A stretch of DNA of 64,000 bases, taken from positions 62,001 to 126,000 of the forward strand of contig NZ_JAPNLK010000011.1 of assembly GCF_026627505.1 (NCBI RefSeq), read 5' to 3'. Shown piece after piece: positions 26,969 to 35,938 of this stretch. Position 1 is the first letter of the stretch. Each line of letters opens with the position of its first letter. This DNA is from Streptomyces sp. H27-H5 (GTDB lineage: Bacteria; Actinomycetota; Actinomycetes; Streptomycetales; Streptomycetaceae). A program made the position numbers and the translations under genes. The notes beneath the pieces are model-generated. The model was given only the letters and a program-made list of their open reading frames with translations. It made no database searches and was not told where the DNA came from.

Positions 26969-27823
26969 ATGCAACCCACGTTCGTACTGGTTCACGGAGC
27001 CTTCTCGAACTCCTTCTCCTTCGCGCCGCTCCAGGCCGAACTCGGCCTGCTCGGGCACCGTTCGGTCGCCGTCGACCTGCCCGGCCACGGTTTCGAGGCG
27101 ACCTACACGCGGGCCTACCAGGCTCCACAAGACGGCGACGGGCTCGCCACGGCGCCCGGCTCGATCAAGGGCGTCACCCTCGCCAACAATGCCGCGCACC
27201 TGATCGGCATCCTCGAACGAGCCAAGCGGAACGGGCCGGTGATCCTCGTCTCCCACAGCCGCGGCGGCGTCACGGCCACCTCCGCAGCCAACATACGGCC
27301 GGACCTGGTGGACCGCATCGTCTACGTCTCGGCCTGGTGCCCCGTCGATCTCGACGTCAACGACTACTACGCCGAGCCGGAGATGGCCACCGTCGACGCC
27401 ACCTCCCTGGGACTGGCATTGGCCGGCAACCCGGCCGAACTCGGCCTGCTCCGCGTCAACTTCCGCACCGCGAACCCGGACGCCCTCACGGCCTTCAAGG
27501 CGGCCTTCCTCGCCGACGGCACCGACGAGCAGTTCCTGACCTTCCTGAACACCTTCCAGCCCGACGAGAACCTGGACGTCGGCACCTCCACCGACCGGGC
27601 ACAGGCGCAGACCTGGGGCCGCATCCCGAAGACCTACATCCGCCTCGCCGACGACACGAGCCTCCCGCTCGCCCTGCAGGACCGGCTGATCCGTGAGGGC
27701 AACGCGCTGACGCCGGACAACCCCTACGACGTCCGCACCCTTGAGGGCAGCCACCTGAAGTGGCTGGTCGACCCGGCACCGGCCGCCCGAGTGCTGGGTG
27801 AGCTCGCGGCACTGGCGGGCTAG
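26969..27823 (+). CDS. Alpha/beta hydrolase
   Basis: A 284-residue alpha/beta-hydrolase-fold enzyme: oxyanion region LVHGAFSNSFSF, nucleophile in SHSRGG (GXSXG-like with Ser preceding), and a late catalytic His in LEGSHLKWL. No signal peptide at the ATG chosen. It resembles plant methylesterase/hydroxynitrile-lyase-type hydrolases found in many streptomycetes. Substrate unknown. Confidence 0.87.
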   Translation: MQPTFVLVHGAFSNSFSFAPLQAELGLLGHRSVAVDLPGHGFEATYTRAYQAPQDGDGLATAPGSIKGVTLANNAAHLIGILERAKRNGPVILVSHSRGGVTATSAANIRPDLVDRIVYVSAWCPVDLDVNDYYAEPEMATVDATSLGLALAGNPAELGLLRVNFRTANPDALTAFKAAFLADGTDEQFLTFLNTFQPDENLDVGTSTDRAQAQTWGRIPKTYIRLADDTSLPLALQDRLIREGNALTPDNPYDVRTLEGSHLKWLVDPAPAARVLGELAALAG

Positions 27824-28052
27824 GCGGCCCACCACGCGGGCTCGTCCCGGCTTCCGAATCCCTCGCACGTGGGTCTGCCAGGTAGGCCGGCCGCCCCAGG
27901 GGGACCGGTTCGGACGAGCCCGGGTGCCGGATCGGCCGGGGGCGCGCAGAGTGGGGCTTGAGGACGCACGGCCGCCGCCACGACGGCGGGCACGGCACAG
28001 GGCCCGGGCCGTGCCGGTGCAGCGCTCAGGCGCGGACGAGTGAGGATGCCCG

Positions 28053-29513
28053 ATGGTCCAGCCGGCCCAGTCTCCCGAGCCCCCTGAAGACCACGTCATC
28101 GTATTGTTCGGCGCCACGGGCGACCTGGCCCGGCGCAAGCTGCTGCCCGGGCTGTTCCACCTGGCGCGAGCGGGGCTGATGCCGCGGCGCTACCGCATCG
28201 TCGGCACCGCTCCGGCGGCGGAGGCCCTCACCGATCAGGAGTTCCGCGCCCACGCGCGGCAGGCCGTGGCGGAATTCGGGCGTTCGCGGCCCGAGGGGCC
28301 GGACTGGGAGACGTTCGCGGCCGCCCTGTCCTTCGGCGCGGCCGACACGGGAGCGGCCGACCCCCTGATGGTGGCCGTGAGCGCCGCCGAGGCCGCCCTC
28401 GGCGGCAAGCCGCGCCGGCTCTTCCACCTCGCCGTGCCGCCCGTCGCGTTCACCTCGATGATCGACCTGCTCGGCGCGACAGGGCTCGCCGAGGGCGGCC
28501 GGGTCATCGTGGAGAAGCCGTTCGGTACCGACCTCGCGTCCGCCCGCGCGCTCAACGCGACCATCCACCGTGTCTTCGACGAGTCACGGGTGTTCCGGAT
28601 CGACCACTTCCTCGGGAAGGAAGCCGTCGACAACGTCCTGGCCCTCCGCTTCGCCAACGGTCTCTTCGAGCCGCTGTGGAACCGTGAGCACATCAGCCAC
28701 GTACAGATCGACGTGCCCGAGCACATCGACATCCAGGGCCGCGCCCGCTTCTTCGAGGGCACCGGAACGTTCCGCGACATGGTCGTCACCCACCTGTTCC
28801 AGCTGCTCGGGTTCGTCGCCATGGAACCGCCGGTCGCCCTGGAGGCGGACGCGCTGCGCGACGAGCAGGTCAAGGTCTTCCACAGCATGCGCGTGCTCGA
28901 CCCCGCGCACGTCGTCCGCGGCCAGTACACCGGCTACCGCGAAGAGCAGGGCGTGGATCCGGCCTCGGACACGGAGACGTTCGTGGCGCTGCGGGTCGAG
29001 ATCGACAACTGGCGCTGGGCGGGGGTGCCCTTCCACCTGCGGACGGGCAAGGCCCTGGCCGAGGGCCGTCACGTGGTGACGCTCGGCCTGCGCGAGCCGG
29101 TCCTGCGGATGTTCCCGCTGGACGTGCGGGCCGCTGCCGACGGCCGGAGCAACGAACTCGTCGTCGACTTCGACGATCCGGGTTCCGTCACCGCTCGCCT
29201 CCTGATGAAGGAGCCGGGGCCGTCGATGCAGCTGGCCGAGGCCGACATGGTCTTCAACTACGGCACCTCGTTCGCCGCGCAGAACTCGCTGGAGGGGTAC
29301 GAGCACCTCCTCCTGGAGGCCATGCGTGGCAACCAGTCCCTGTTCACGCGGTCCGACGGCGTCGAACGGCTCTGGGAGGTGGCCGCCCCGCTGCTCGACG
29401 CGCCACCGCCGGTGGATTCGTACGCCCCCGGGAGCTGGGGGCCCGGCACCATCGAGGCTCTCGTCGCGCCGTACCGCTGGCATCTGCCCGAGCGGCGGGC
29501 CGCGTCCTCGTAG
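28053..29513 (+). CDS. zwf: Glucose-6-phosphate dehydrogenase
   Basis: A 486-residue enzyme of the oxidative pentose phosphate pathway. The NADP-binding GATGDLARRKLLPGLF is at residues 20-35 and the substrate/catalytic RIDHFLGKE near 182-190. Length is normal. In streptomycetes zwf usually lies with opcA, pgl, tal and tkt; this copy is alone, so it is probably a second isozyme (inference). It converges on the SulP gene over a shared terminator. Confidence 0.95.
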   Translation: MVQPAQSPEPPEDHVIVLFGATGDLARRKLLPGLFHLARAGLMPRRYRIVGTAPAAEALTDQEFRAHARQAVAEFGRSRPEGPDWETFAAALSFGAADTGAADPLMVAVSAAEAALGGKPRRLFHLAVPPVAFTSMIDLLGATGLAEGGRVIVEKPFGTDLASARALNATIHRVFDESRVFRIDHFLGKEAVDNVLALRFANGLFEPLWNREHISHVQIDVPEHIDIQGRARFFEGTGTFRDMVVTHLFQLLGFVAMEPPVALEADALRDEQVKVFHSMRVLDPAHVVRGQYTGYREEQGVDPASDTETFVALRVEIDNWRWAGVPFHLRTGKALAEGRHVVTLGLREPVLRMFPLDVRAAADGRSNELVVDFDDPGSVTARLLMKEPGPSMQLAEADMVFNYGTSFAAQNSLEGYEHLLLEAMRGNQSLFTRSDGVERLWEVAAPLLDAPPPVDSYAPGSWGPGTIEALVAPYRWHLPERRAASS

Positions 29514-29527
29514 GCCCAACGGCGAAG

Positions 29528-29550
29528 GGCCCCGGCCGGTGGCCGGGGCC
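29528..29550. terminator. Bidirectional terminator between zwf and SulP gene
   Basis: Perfect ten-base arms GGCCCCGGCC and GGCCGGGGCC with a three-base loop, between convergent genes. Confidence 0.75.
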
Positions 29551-29588
29551 TTGTCGGTGGCCGAGGCCCTGTCGGTGGTGGGGTGGGC

Positions 29589-31130
29589 TCAGTGGTTCGT
29601 GAGTTCGCCGGTGAGCTTGTTGTGGAGGTCCGCGCTGAGGTCGTTGAGGCCGATGATCTTCACTGTCTTGCCGCGCTGCCTGTACTTGGTCTCGATCGCG
29701 TCCAGGGCTGCCACCGAAGAGGCGTCCCAGACGTGGGCTGCGGACAGGTCGATGACGATCTTGTCGGGGTCGCCGGCGTAGTCGAACCGGCCGACGAGGT
29801 CGTTGGAGGAGGCGAAGAACAGTTCGCCGGTCACGGAGTACACGACGCCCGCGCCGTCCGGGTCGATGACGGCATTGACCTCCGCGACGTGGGCGACACG
29901 CCTGGCGAAGATGACCATGGCTGTGACGGAGCCGACGATGACGCCGATGGCGAGGTTGGAGGTGGCGACCACACAGATCACGGTGACGACCATGACCGTG
30001 ATCTCCCCGGCCGGCATGCGCTTCAGGGTCCTGGGGGCGATGGAGTGCCAGTCGAACGTCGCGAAGCACACCATGACCATGACGGCGACGAGTGCGGCCA
30101 TGGGAATGTCGGAGACCACCGGGCCGAAGACGATGCACAGCACCATCAGGAACGCGCCCGCGAGGAACGTGGACAGGCGGGTGCGGGCACCGGACACCTT
30201 CACGTTGATCATCGTCTGGCCGATCATGGCGCAACCGCCCATCCCGCCGAAGAAGCCGGTGACGATGTTGGCGATGCCCTGGCCGATCGACTCGCGGGTC
30301 TTGGAGGAGTGCGTGTCGGTGGTCTCGTCGACGAGCGTGGCCGTCATCAGGGATTCCATCAGGCCGACCAGCGCCATCGCGAAGGCGTACGGGGCGATGG
30401 TGGTCAGGGTGTCCAGGGTGAACGGAACGTTCGGCAGGCCCGGCACCGGCAGCGAGGACGGCAGCGCGCCCTTGTCGCCGACGGTCGGCACGGCGATCGC
30501 GGCCGCGACCGTGATCACGGTCAGGATGACGATGGAGACCAGCGGAGCCGGGATCACGGTGGTGACCTTGGGGAAGAACACCATCAGCGCGAGGCCGCCG
30601 ATGATCAGCGGGTAGACGGCCCACGGGACGTCGTACATCTCGGGGACCTGCGTCATGAAGATCAGGATCGCGAGGGCGTTGACGAAGCCCACCATCACCG
30701 AGCGCGGAACGAACCGCATCAGCTTCGCGACGCCGAGCGCGCCGAGCGCGACCTGGATGACGCCGGCGAGGATGACGGCGGCGACGAGGTAGCCGAATCC
30801 GTGCTCCCGGTTCAGGGGCGCGATCACGAGCGCGACGGCACCGGTGGCCGCGGAGATCATCGCGCGGCGACCGCCGACGATCGAGATGACCACGGCCATC
30901 GTGAACGAGGCGAACAGGCCCACCGCGGGATCCACACCGGCGATGATCGAGAAGGAGATCGCCTCCGGTATCAGCGCGAGCGCCACGACCAGGCCGGCCA
31001 GGATCTCCGTACGCCAGACCTTCGGGTCGTTCAGCCAGTCGGGGAGCAGGCCGCGCAGCCGTGCGGCGGGGGCCTTCGGGGAAGCAGAAGACAAGGGAGC
31101 GGAAACCTGTCGTGCTCGGGCGCACCCCAC
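29589..31130 (-). CDS. SulP-family anion transporter with STAS domain
   Basis: A 513-residue membrane protein. About 10-12 transmembrane segments cover residues 30-410, with the SulP-type opening VALALIPEAISFSIIAGVDP and the GGMGGCAMIGQTMINV segment; a STAS domain (KIVIDLSAAHVWDASSVAAL) ends the chain. Family members carry sulfate, bicarbonate or other anions. The start is uncertain: GTG 31130 opens the frame without a ribosome binding site, TTG 31094 is an alternative. A possible leader peptide and hairpin lie upstream. Confidence 0.9.
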   Translation of the reverse strand: MGCARARQVSAPLSSASPKAPAARLRGLLPDWLNDPKVWRTEILAGLVVALALIPEAISFSIIAGVDPAVGLFASFTMAVVISIVGGRRAMISAATGAVALVIAPLNREHGFGYLVAAVILAGVIQVALGALGVAKLMRFVPRSVMVGFVNALAILIFMTQVPEMYDVPWAVYPLIIGGLALMVFFPKVTTVIPAPLVSIVILTVITVAAAIAVPTVGDKGALPSSLPVPGLPNVPFTLDTLTTIAPYAFAMALVGLMESLMTATLVDETTDTHSSKTRESIGQGIANIVTGFFGGMGGCAMIGQTMINVKVSGARTRLSTFLAGAFLMVLCIVFGPVVSDIPMAALVAVMVMVCFATFDWHSIAPRTLKRMPAGEITVMVVTVICVVATSNLAIGVIVGSVTAMVIFARRVAHVAEVNAVIDPDGAGVVYSVTGELFFASSNDLVGRFDYAGDPDKIVIDLSAAHVWDASSVAALDAIETKYRQRGKTVKIIGLNDLSADLHNKLTGELTNH

Positions 31131-31187
31131 GGACGGCCGGGGGCGGGCGGGAGAACGCGGGGGAGCCGGACCGGCACCCCCGCGGAC

Positions 31188-31205
31188 GGCCCGCCAAGGC
31201 GGGCC
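31188..31205 (-). promoter_or_regulatory. Hairpin in SulP leader, possible attenuator
   Basis: Perfect eight-base arms GGCCCGCC and GGCGGGCC with a two-base loop, between the small ORF 31274-31318 and the SulP start. Confidence 0.4.
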
Positions 31206-31273
31206 GGAAGAAGAGGGGAAGTGGAGCGGGGCCCACGCGGACGCGGCGGGGCTTCACACCTGGGCGGAACGGC

Positions 31274-31318
31274 TCACGGCGGGCAGGGCGCGGCGGTGGG
31301 CGTCATGAACTCGCGCAC
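31274..31318 (-). CDS. Possible 14-residue leader peptide upstream of SulP
   Basis: GTG 31318 with CAGGAG five bases upstream opens a 14-codon ORF (VREFMTPTAAPCPP) about 140 bases before the transporter. It contains one Cys codon and consecutive Pro codons. Followed by a hairpin, the layout is that of translation-coupled attenuation. The remaining leader (to 31,535) holds no other ORF. Confidence 0.35.
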   Translation of the reverse strand: MREFMTPTAAPCPP

Positions 31319-31535
31319 GCTCTCTCCTGCGGGAATCGGTCTCCGACCGGGGGCGCCATCGGCCCCGAACACCATCATGGGCGCCACGAGGCGCCCCTGT
31401 CACCGGAAACTCTAGCTCCTCGACTCCACCGACCGCCTCCACCAGACCGCACCCGCCCGTCCCTGCCCCCGTCCCTGCTCCCGGTCCTGACCCGCGGGTC
31501 CTGCCCATGACAGCCGGCCGTCCGGTGGGGTTCGT

Positions 31536-32111
31536 TCAGGACCCGTACCGCAGGAGTCGGCTGTGTGCTGCTTGGGGGCTGATACCGAGTCCGTCCGCGA
31601 TGTCCGCGACCGGCGTCTCGTCCTGCTCCAGGTGGTGGGCCGCCGTCCTTGCGATCCGTTCGACGGTGCGCTCCAGTGCGGCGGCCGCTCGCAGCGCGGC
31701 CAACGGCGCCTGGTCGGCGAGGTGTTCCAGTTCGGAGTCGACGCGTTCCAGTAGTTCCTGTACGTGTGGGGGCAGGGGCACGGCCCGGGCCTGGATGGTG
31801 GCGATGTGGAGTTGCCAATCGCCGAGTGGCCCGTCCGGATCGAGCAGGAACGGGGTCGGCAGCCCGTCACTGACCTTGGACCAGTCGATCGGGTAGAGGT
31901 ACGAGCCGCGCCACCCACACGAGCAGCCCGCCTTGACGCTTTCCGCACTCGGCGCACCGAGGGTGCCGTCGTAGTCCCACCAGTCGGTGCTCGTGTGGAC
32001 CTCGGACCCGCTGCCGACATCGAACACCAGCGGTGCCGGTTCATCCCCGTCCGACAGGACGGCCGTGGGCCGGCCCTCGTGCTCGTCTGTGAACTCGCTG
32101 ATCTGCCACAT
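31536..32111 (-). CDS. Hypothetical protein with C-terminal helix-turn-helix
   Basis: A 191-residue protein. The N-terminal half contains a WWDYDG element and a paired-Cys segment CSCGWRG, perhaps metal binding. The C-terminal end ETPVADIADGLGISPQAAHS reads like a helix-turn-helix, so the protein may bind DNA. GGAGG precedes ATG 32111. I do not recognise a named family. Confidence 0.72.
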   Translation of the reverse strand: MWQISEFTDEHEGRPTAVLSDGDEPAPLVFDVGSGSEVHTSTDWWDYDGTLGAPSAESVKAGCSCGWRGSYLYPIDWSKVSDGLPTPFLLDPDGPLGDWQLHIATIQARAVPLPPHVQELLERVDSELEHLADQAPLAALRAAAALERTVERIARTAAHHLEQDETPVADIADGLGISPQAAHSRLLRYGS

Positions 32112-32334
32112 CGATGGTCCTCCGGAACGCCGTCGCCTTCGTCGTCGACAACGACCATGGCGCACAAGGGCGGACGTGCGCGGCCGGATCGCGAAACCGG
32201 ACCCTGCCGGATCGATCGGGGCTCCTCGTGTTCGAGGGCGCGAATCGTTCCTGCGGTGAACGTTGTCGGCTGTGTGGGTCAGCGCTGCCCGCTCCTTGTC
32301 CGGCAGAGGTGAGAAGGCAGGTAGAACGCGGGGG

Positions 32335-32378
32335 TCGTTCCGTCGTCGTTCCGTCTTCGTTCTGTCTTCGTCCTGAGA
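32335..32378. repeat. Four 11-bp tandem repeats before pncA
   Basis: Units TCGTTCCGTCG, TCGTTCCGTCT, TCGTTCTGTCT and TCGTCCTGAGA follow each other exactly, ending ten bases before the pncA start. The 11-base period is about one DNA turn, so a regulator could bind them on one face. Confidence 0.65.
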
Positions 32379-32388
32379 GGTGTTCGTG

Positions 32389-32982
32389 ATGAGCCGAGGT
32401 TTGATCGTCGTGGATGTACAGAACGACTTCTGCGAAGGAGGCAGCGTTCCCGTCGCGGGAGGCGCACGGCTCGCCACGGCCATCGCCGAACTGGTGGAGC
32501 AGAGCGCGGACGGTGACTACCAGTACGTCGTGGCCACCCGGGACCACCACATCGACCCGGGGAGCCACTTCTCCTCGCACCCCGACTTCAAGGACAGCTT
32601 CCCCGTCCACTGCGTGGCGGGCGACGAAGGCGGCGAGTTCCACCCGAACTTCGCCCCCACCGTCGCCGGCGGCAAAGTCCACGCCGTCTTCTTCAAAGGT
32701 GCCCACAGCGCGTCCAAGAGCGGCTTCGAAGGCGCGGACGCCGAAGGGACCCCCCTCGCGGACTGGCTGCGCGCCCGCGGGGTGAAGGACGTCGACGTGG
32801 TGGGCATCGCGACCGACCACTGCGTGCGCGCCACCGCGCTGGACGCCGCCGCGGCGGGATTCGGCACCCGGGTACGCCTGGACTACTCGGTCGGCGTGGC
32901 CCCCGACACCGTCGCCTCCACTCTGGACGACTTCCGCCGGGCAGGCATCGAGGTGTCCGGCCGGGCACCGGTGTCGAGTTAG
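32389..32982 (+). CDS. pncA: Nicotinamidase
   Basis: A 197-residue isochorismatase-fold enzyme that hydrolyses nicotinamide to nicotinate in NAD salvage. The catalytic triad is Asp9 (VVDVQNDFCEGG), Lys103 (FFKGAH) and Cys145 (TDHCVRATA); metal-binding histidines are in RDHHIDPGSHFSSHP. GAGAGG precedes ATG 32389. It may also hydrolyse pyrazinamide, as family members do. Confidence 0.9.
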   Translation: MSRGLIVVDVQNDFCEGGSVPVAGGARLATAIAELVEQSADGDYQYVVATRDHHIDPGSHFSSHPDFKDSFPVHCVAGDEGGEFHPNFAPTVAGGKVHAVFFKGAHSASKSGFEGADAEGTPLADWLRARGVKDVDVVGIATDHCVRATALDAAAAGFGTRVRLDYSVGVAPDTVASTLDDFRRAGIEVSGRAPVSS

Positions 32983-33022
32983 CCCGGCGGGCGGCCAGGC
33001 TGCGGGCAACCGTGGCCGCGCC

Positions 33023-33069
33023 CGATCCCTTCGGGCGACTGAGCGGCCGAGGCCAGGCAGAAGGTGTGC
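33023..33069. repeat. Dispersed 48-bp repeat, copy B
   Basis: Starts CGATCCCTTCGGGCGACTGA and matches 9088-9135 with about six differences. It lies in the short gap between convergent pncA and the cupin gene. Confidence 0.65.
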
Positions 33070-33076
33070 CTGGCCG

Positions 33077-33601
33077 CTACGCGGGGGAGGGGGCGCCCGG
33101 CTGCGGTGGGGCCGGGCGGCAGTAGCGGTGGACGAGTTCGGCGTGGTCGGGGAAGAGGGTCGTGAGGGTGTCCGGCCGGCCGAGGGTCATGTCGGCGTAG
33201 TCGAATCCGGGCGCGACGGCTTCGCTGATCAGGGCGTGGTCTCCGGCGCTGAGGTGGGAGGCCTTCCAGACGCCTCCGGGAACCGCGAGGGTGAGGGATT
33301 GACCTTGCCGGGGGTCCTGGCCCAGGACGGCGGTGCTGTGTCGGCCATCAGGGTGCAGGAGATGGTAGGTGACCGGTTCGCCGTGGTGGTGGAAGTGCAG
33401 GATGTCGGAGCAGTTCAGGTGCCAGTGTCCGATGGGGGACCAGTGGGTGAGCAGGTAGTGGATGGAGGTCAGGGTGTAGCGCTCTCCGTCGGGTGTCCGG
33501 GTGCGGGGGCGGTGGTCCGCCTGGAAGGTCCGACGGAAGTACCCGCCCTCCACATGGGCTTCCAGGCCCGGGGAGTCGATCCAGTGTCGTGCGGTGAACA
33601 T
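33077..33601 (-). CDS. Cupin-fold protein (DUF985 type)
   Basis: A 174-residue protein. The opening GLEAHVEGGYFRRTF, the metal-site-like LHFHHHGEPVTYHLL and VPGGVWKASHL match DUF985-type cupins. AGGAGG precedes ATG 33601. Family function is poorly known; some members bind sugars or act near cell-wall metabolism. It converges on pncA. Confidence 0.83.
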   Translation of the reverse strand: MFTARHWIDSPGLEAHVEGGYFRRTFQADHRPRTRTPDGERYTLTSIHYLLTHWSPIGHWHLNCSDILHFHHHGEPVTYHLLHPDGRHSTAVLGQDPRQGQSLTLAVPGGVWKASHLSAGDHALISEAVAPGFDYADMTLGRPDTLTTLFPDHAELVHRYCRPAPPQPGAPSPA

Positions 33602-33846
33602 GCTTGCCCTCCTGGGGTGGTGGAACGAACGCGGCGCCTGACCTGACCGATGCGCGTTCGAGCAGTGGGTGCCTCGGCGCGGTGCGTGGGCCCTGAGGCG
33701 CGGCGGTTCCGGGTGGCTGTCCCGCGTGCCGGACGGGCCGGGAATTCGGAGGGGCTGTTCGCTCCGCTCTGGATAACGGCTCGCTGAGGGGAAGGCGATC
33801 GCCTACCTTGAGCCGGAGCGGGAGCGCGCGCGATCTCGCAGGCTGC

Positions 33847-33965
33847 GGTGCCGTGGCAGAGCGGCCCATTGCGATCGACGTGGGCGGGGCCCCGCTCACG
33901 TCGACTGACGGAGACGGGGCGGGCCTGCCCCTACCTGTCCGCGGGTTCAAATCCCGTCGGTACCG
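33847..33965 (+). tRNA. tRNA-like structure with an oversized anticodon arm
   Basis: The sequence folds as a tRNA at both ends: acceptor GGTGCCG (33847-33853) pairs with CGGTACC (33958-33964); a D-arm is closed by GCAG and TTGC (33856-33872); a standard T-arm (33941-33957) has the TTCAAAT loop. In place of the anticodon arm is a 13-bp hairpin with a GGCC tip (33875-33904), followed by a second hairpin at 33916-33931. The total, 119 nt, is about 30 longer than a normal class II tRNA. No anticodon with U33 can be placed. It may be a disrupted serine-like tRNA or a different structured RNA. Confidence 0.45.
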
Positions 33966-34177
33966 CAGCCGACCTGGACGACCTGGAACTCTGTTTCCTC
34001 GTACGCACCGCGACGTCGTTCCGGGTTCACACGAGAACGAGCCGTGATCTGACGCGGGTGAGACCCGTCGGCGCGCCGGCGGATCCCCTGCGCCGGCACC
34101 CCATTCCGGTGCCCTCGTGCCTTCGCGTCGGTCCACCGCTGCGGGCCCCGAGAGCGCGTCCACCGTGCGGCGACCGA

Positions 34178-34456
34178 TCAACCACAGCTGTCGATCTTCC
34201 TTCGCTGGTCTTGCAGAGCATCGGCGCCTGCGGCGATGACCTCGGCGAGCCGGTTGGCGAAGGCCGCGTTGCATCCTCCCAACCGGACGAATCCGTGGCC
34301 TGCCACCGGCCCGTCGTTGCTCAACGAGGGAAGGGTCATGTCTGCGAGCGCCAGCGCGGCCTGGAGGTTGGTGACGGCGTCTTCGCCGGCTTGGTAGGCG
34401 GCGTCCTGGCGCCGCTTGTACTGGACTCGTTCGGCGTGGGTCATTTCGTACGCCAT
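34178..34456 (-). CDS. Small hypothetical protein
   Basis: A 92-residue protein with a helical N-terminal half (MTHAERVQYKRRQDAAYQAG) and a short Cys-containing C-terminus. GAGAGG precedes ATG 34456. I do not recognise a family. It lies in the gene-poor block downstream of the tRNA-like structure. Confidence 0.5.
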   Translation of the reverse strand: MAYEMTHAERVQYKRRQDAAYQAGEDAVTNLQAALALADMTLPSLSNDGPVAGHGFVRLGGCNAAFANRLAEVIAAGADALQDQRRKIDSCG

Positions 34457-35023
34457 GGTGCTGACCTCTCGTTGCAGGAGTGGGAATCGAGGCGCCGGAG
34501 CGCGTGGGGTAGGCGGTTCGTCCGCCGGGCAGGCACTCTCGCCTGGTGGGCCACTGCGCCCACGAGTTCCGTGGAAGTGCCGGGGCGCCTCGCGGACCGG
34601 ACCGGACCGGACCGGACGAGGCGTCGGCATCTGAGGCCGGTGGTGCGCGGCTCAAGGTCGCAGAGGCGTGAGACGGTCCAGGCCGGCTTGTGAGGGGACA
34701 AGGTGGTCCGTCGGACTGAGTCTGCGCACGGCCCGTGACCATCGGTTTCGATCTTCGTTTCAAGGTGCAGAAGAGCACCCCCTCCGACGTGCGGGAAGGA
34801 CCGGGTTGGCCAGGAAGTCATCGGCTGCCACCGCTTCTGCTCGTGCTCTTCCTGGCGGACGCCCATGCCTCGGCCCCCACGCCGCCGTGGTGACGGCGAT
34901 CGCTGTTCCGGGGGTCGGGGGCCCCAACGCCCCCCGAAGCAACCGGAATCCATGGACCGAGCCGACCGCATCGCGTTGATCTGTGTGAACAGTGCTGACG
35001 CACACCTGCCGCCACCATGCGCC
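34457..35023. other. Non-coding block with no recognised feature
   Basis: About 570 bases. ORFs on both strands here are Arg/Pro-rich, lack plausible starts and look like shadow frames. One run of GGACCGGACC repeats is at about 34,597-34,620. Confidence 0.35.
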
Positions 35024-35938
35024 CTACCCGAATCTGTGACTGTGGGACGGCTGGCCAACAGCCCGGTTGTCCGCCGCGGGGTAGTCGGGAGGGACCCTGC
35101 CCGAGCCGCGTCTGGCCGCGGCCGCCTGCTTGAGCTGAGCCGGCGAGGAGGCCGAAGGGTTTCGGTGTCGCGGAGTGACCTGCCGAGGCGGCCGCGTGAG
35201 GGTGATCTGACGGACCAACTGTTGGAAGCAGGCCAGCGCGGCGACAGCGGGAAGGGCGGACGCAGCTCCGGCGGCGATCGTTCTGGGTGCCTGGGCCACG
35301 CAAAGAAGCGTGGCCAGGGTGGAGAACAACAAGACGATGGACCAGGAATGGACCGCGCGGCGCTGATGCAAAGCGGATCTGAGGATGGAAAGTGAAGCGA
35401 CCATCCAGGGGCCGTAGATCAGCAGCGGCCACCAACTGACCACTTCGCGGGCTGTGTGGGGTGCGGCGCTGTGACGCAGGGCGTCACAGATGGCCAGTCC
35501 GCTGAGGATGCTCACCACCGTGGCGATGGCAGCGACCAGCACGGCGGTGAACAGGCTTCCCGTCTGCAGCAGGGTCATCACCGGCGTCTTCGACTGGTTC
35601 CTGCGGTGCCCGCCTGAGGGAGGCGTGGCCGGTCCCTTGTCAGGGGTGTGCTGCGCCCCTGCGACGAACCCGATGGTGCCGGCAGTGTCACCGGTCGTGC
35701 CGAAGCCGACTCGGGTGAACATGTCCGTCTGCCCGAGTGCGGGGTCCTCTTGGAGAAGGCCGGCGAACTCTGTCGCCGGATCCCACGACGTATGCACCTC
35801 GTCCGCCCCGCCGAACGGCTGCCCGGGGGAGGGGGCCTGTACGTGCTCGGGTCGGGCCCAGAACGCGGAGGTCTCCGGTTGGGGTTGGAGATCTTGGATG
35901 CCCGGGTATCCGTACGGCTCATACACGGGAGCTGCCAC
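35024..35938 (-). CDS. Multi-pass membrane protein (possible DUF2637/Spd type)
   Basis: A 304-residue protein: a Pro/Gln-rich cytoplasmic N-terminus of about 115 residues, three or four transmembrane segments at about 120-230, and a basic C-terminus. The pattern WWPLLIYGPWMVASLSILRS recalls DUF2637-type membrane proteins often found on actinomycete plasmids and integrated elements. GTG 35938 overlaps the stop of the upstream small gene by 20 bases. Confidence 0.6.
   Translation of the reverse strand: MAAPVYEPYGYPGIQDLQPQPETSAFWARPEHVQAPSPGQPFGGADEVHTSWDPATEFAGLLQEDPALGQTDMFTRVGFGTTGDTAGTIGFVAGAQHTPDKGPATPPSGGHRRNQSKTPVMTLLQTGSLFTAVLVAAIATVVSILSGLAICDALRHSAAPHTAREVVSWWPLLIYGPWMVASLSILRSALHQRRAVHSWSIVLLFSTLATLLCVAQAPRTIAAGAASALPAVAALACFQQLVRQITLTRPPRQVTPRHRNPSASSPAQLKQAAAARRGSGRVPPDYPAADNRAVGQPSHSHRFG

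Noticed and set aside
29583..31415. 610-residue ORF opposite SulP
   Set aside because: Shadow frame rich in His/Asp/Arg with no family resemblance; SulP signatures are on the other strand.
33847..33965. Selenocysteine tRNA
   Set aside because: No TCA anticodon or 8+5 base pair acceptor/T architecture, and no selA/selB nearby.
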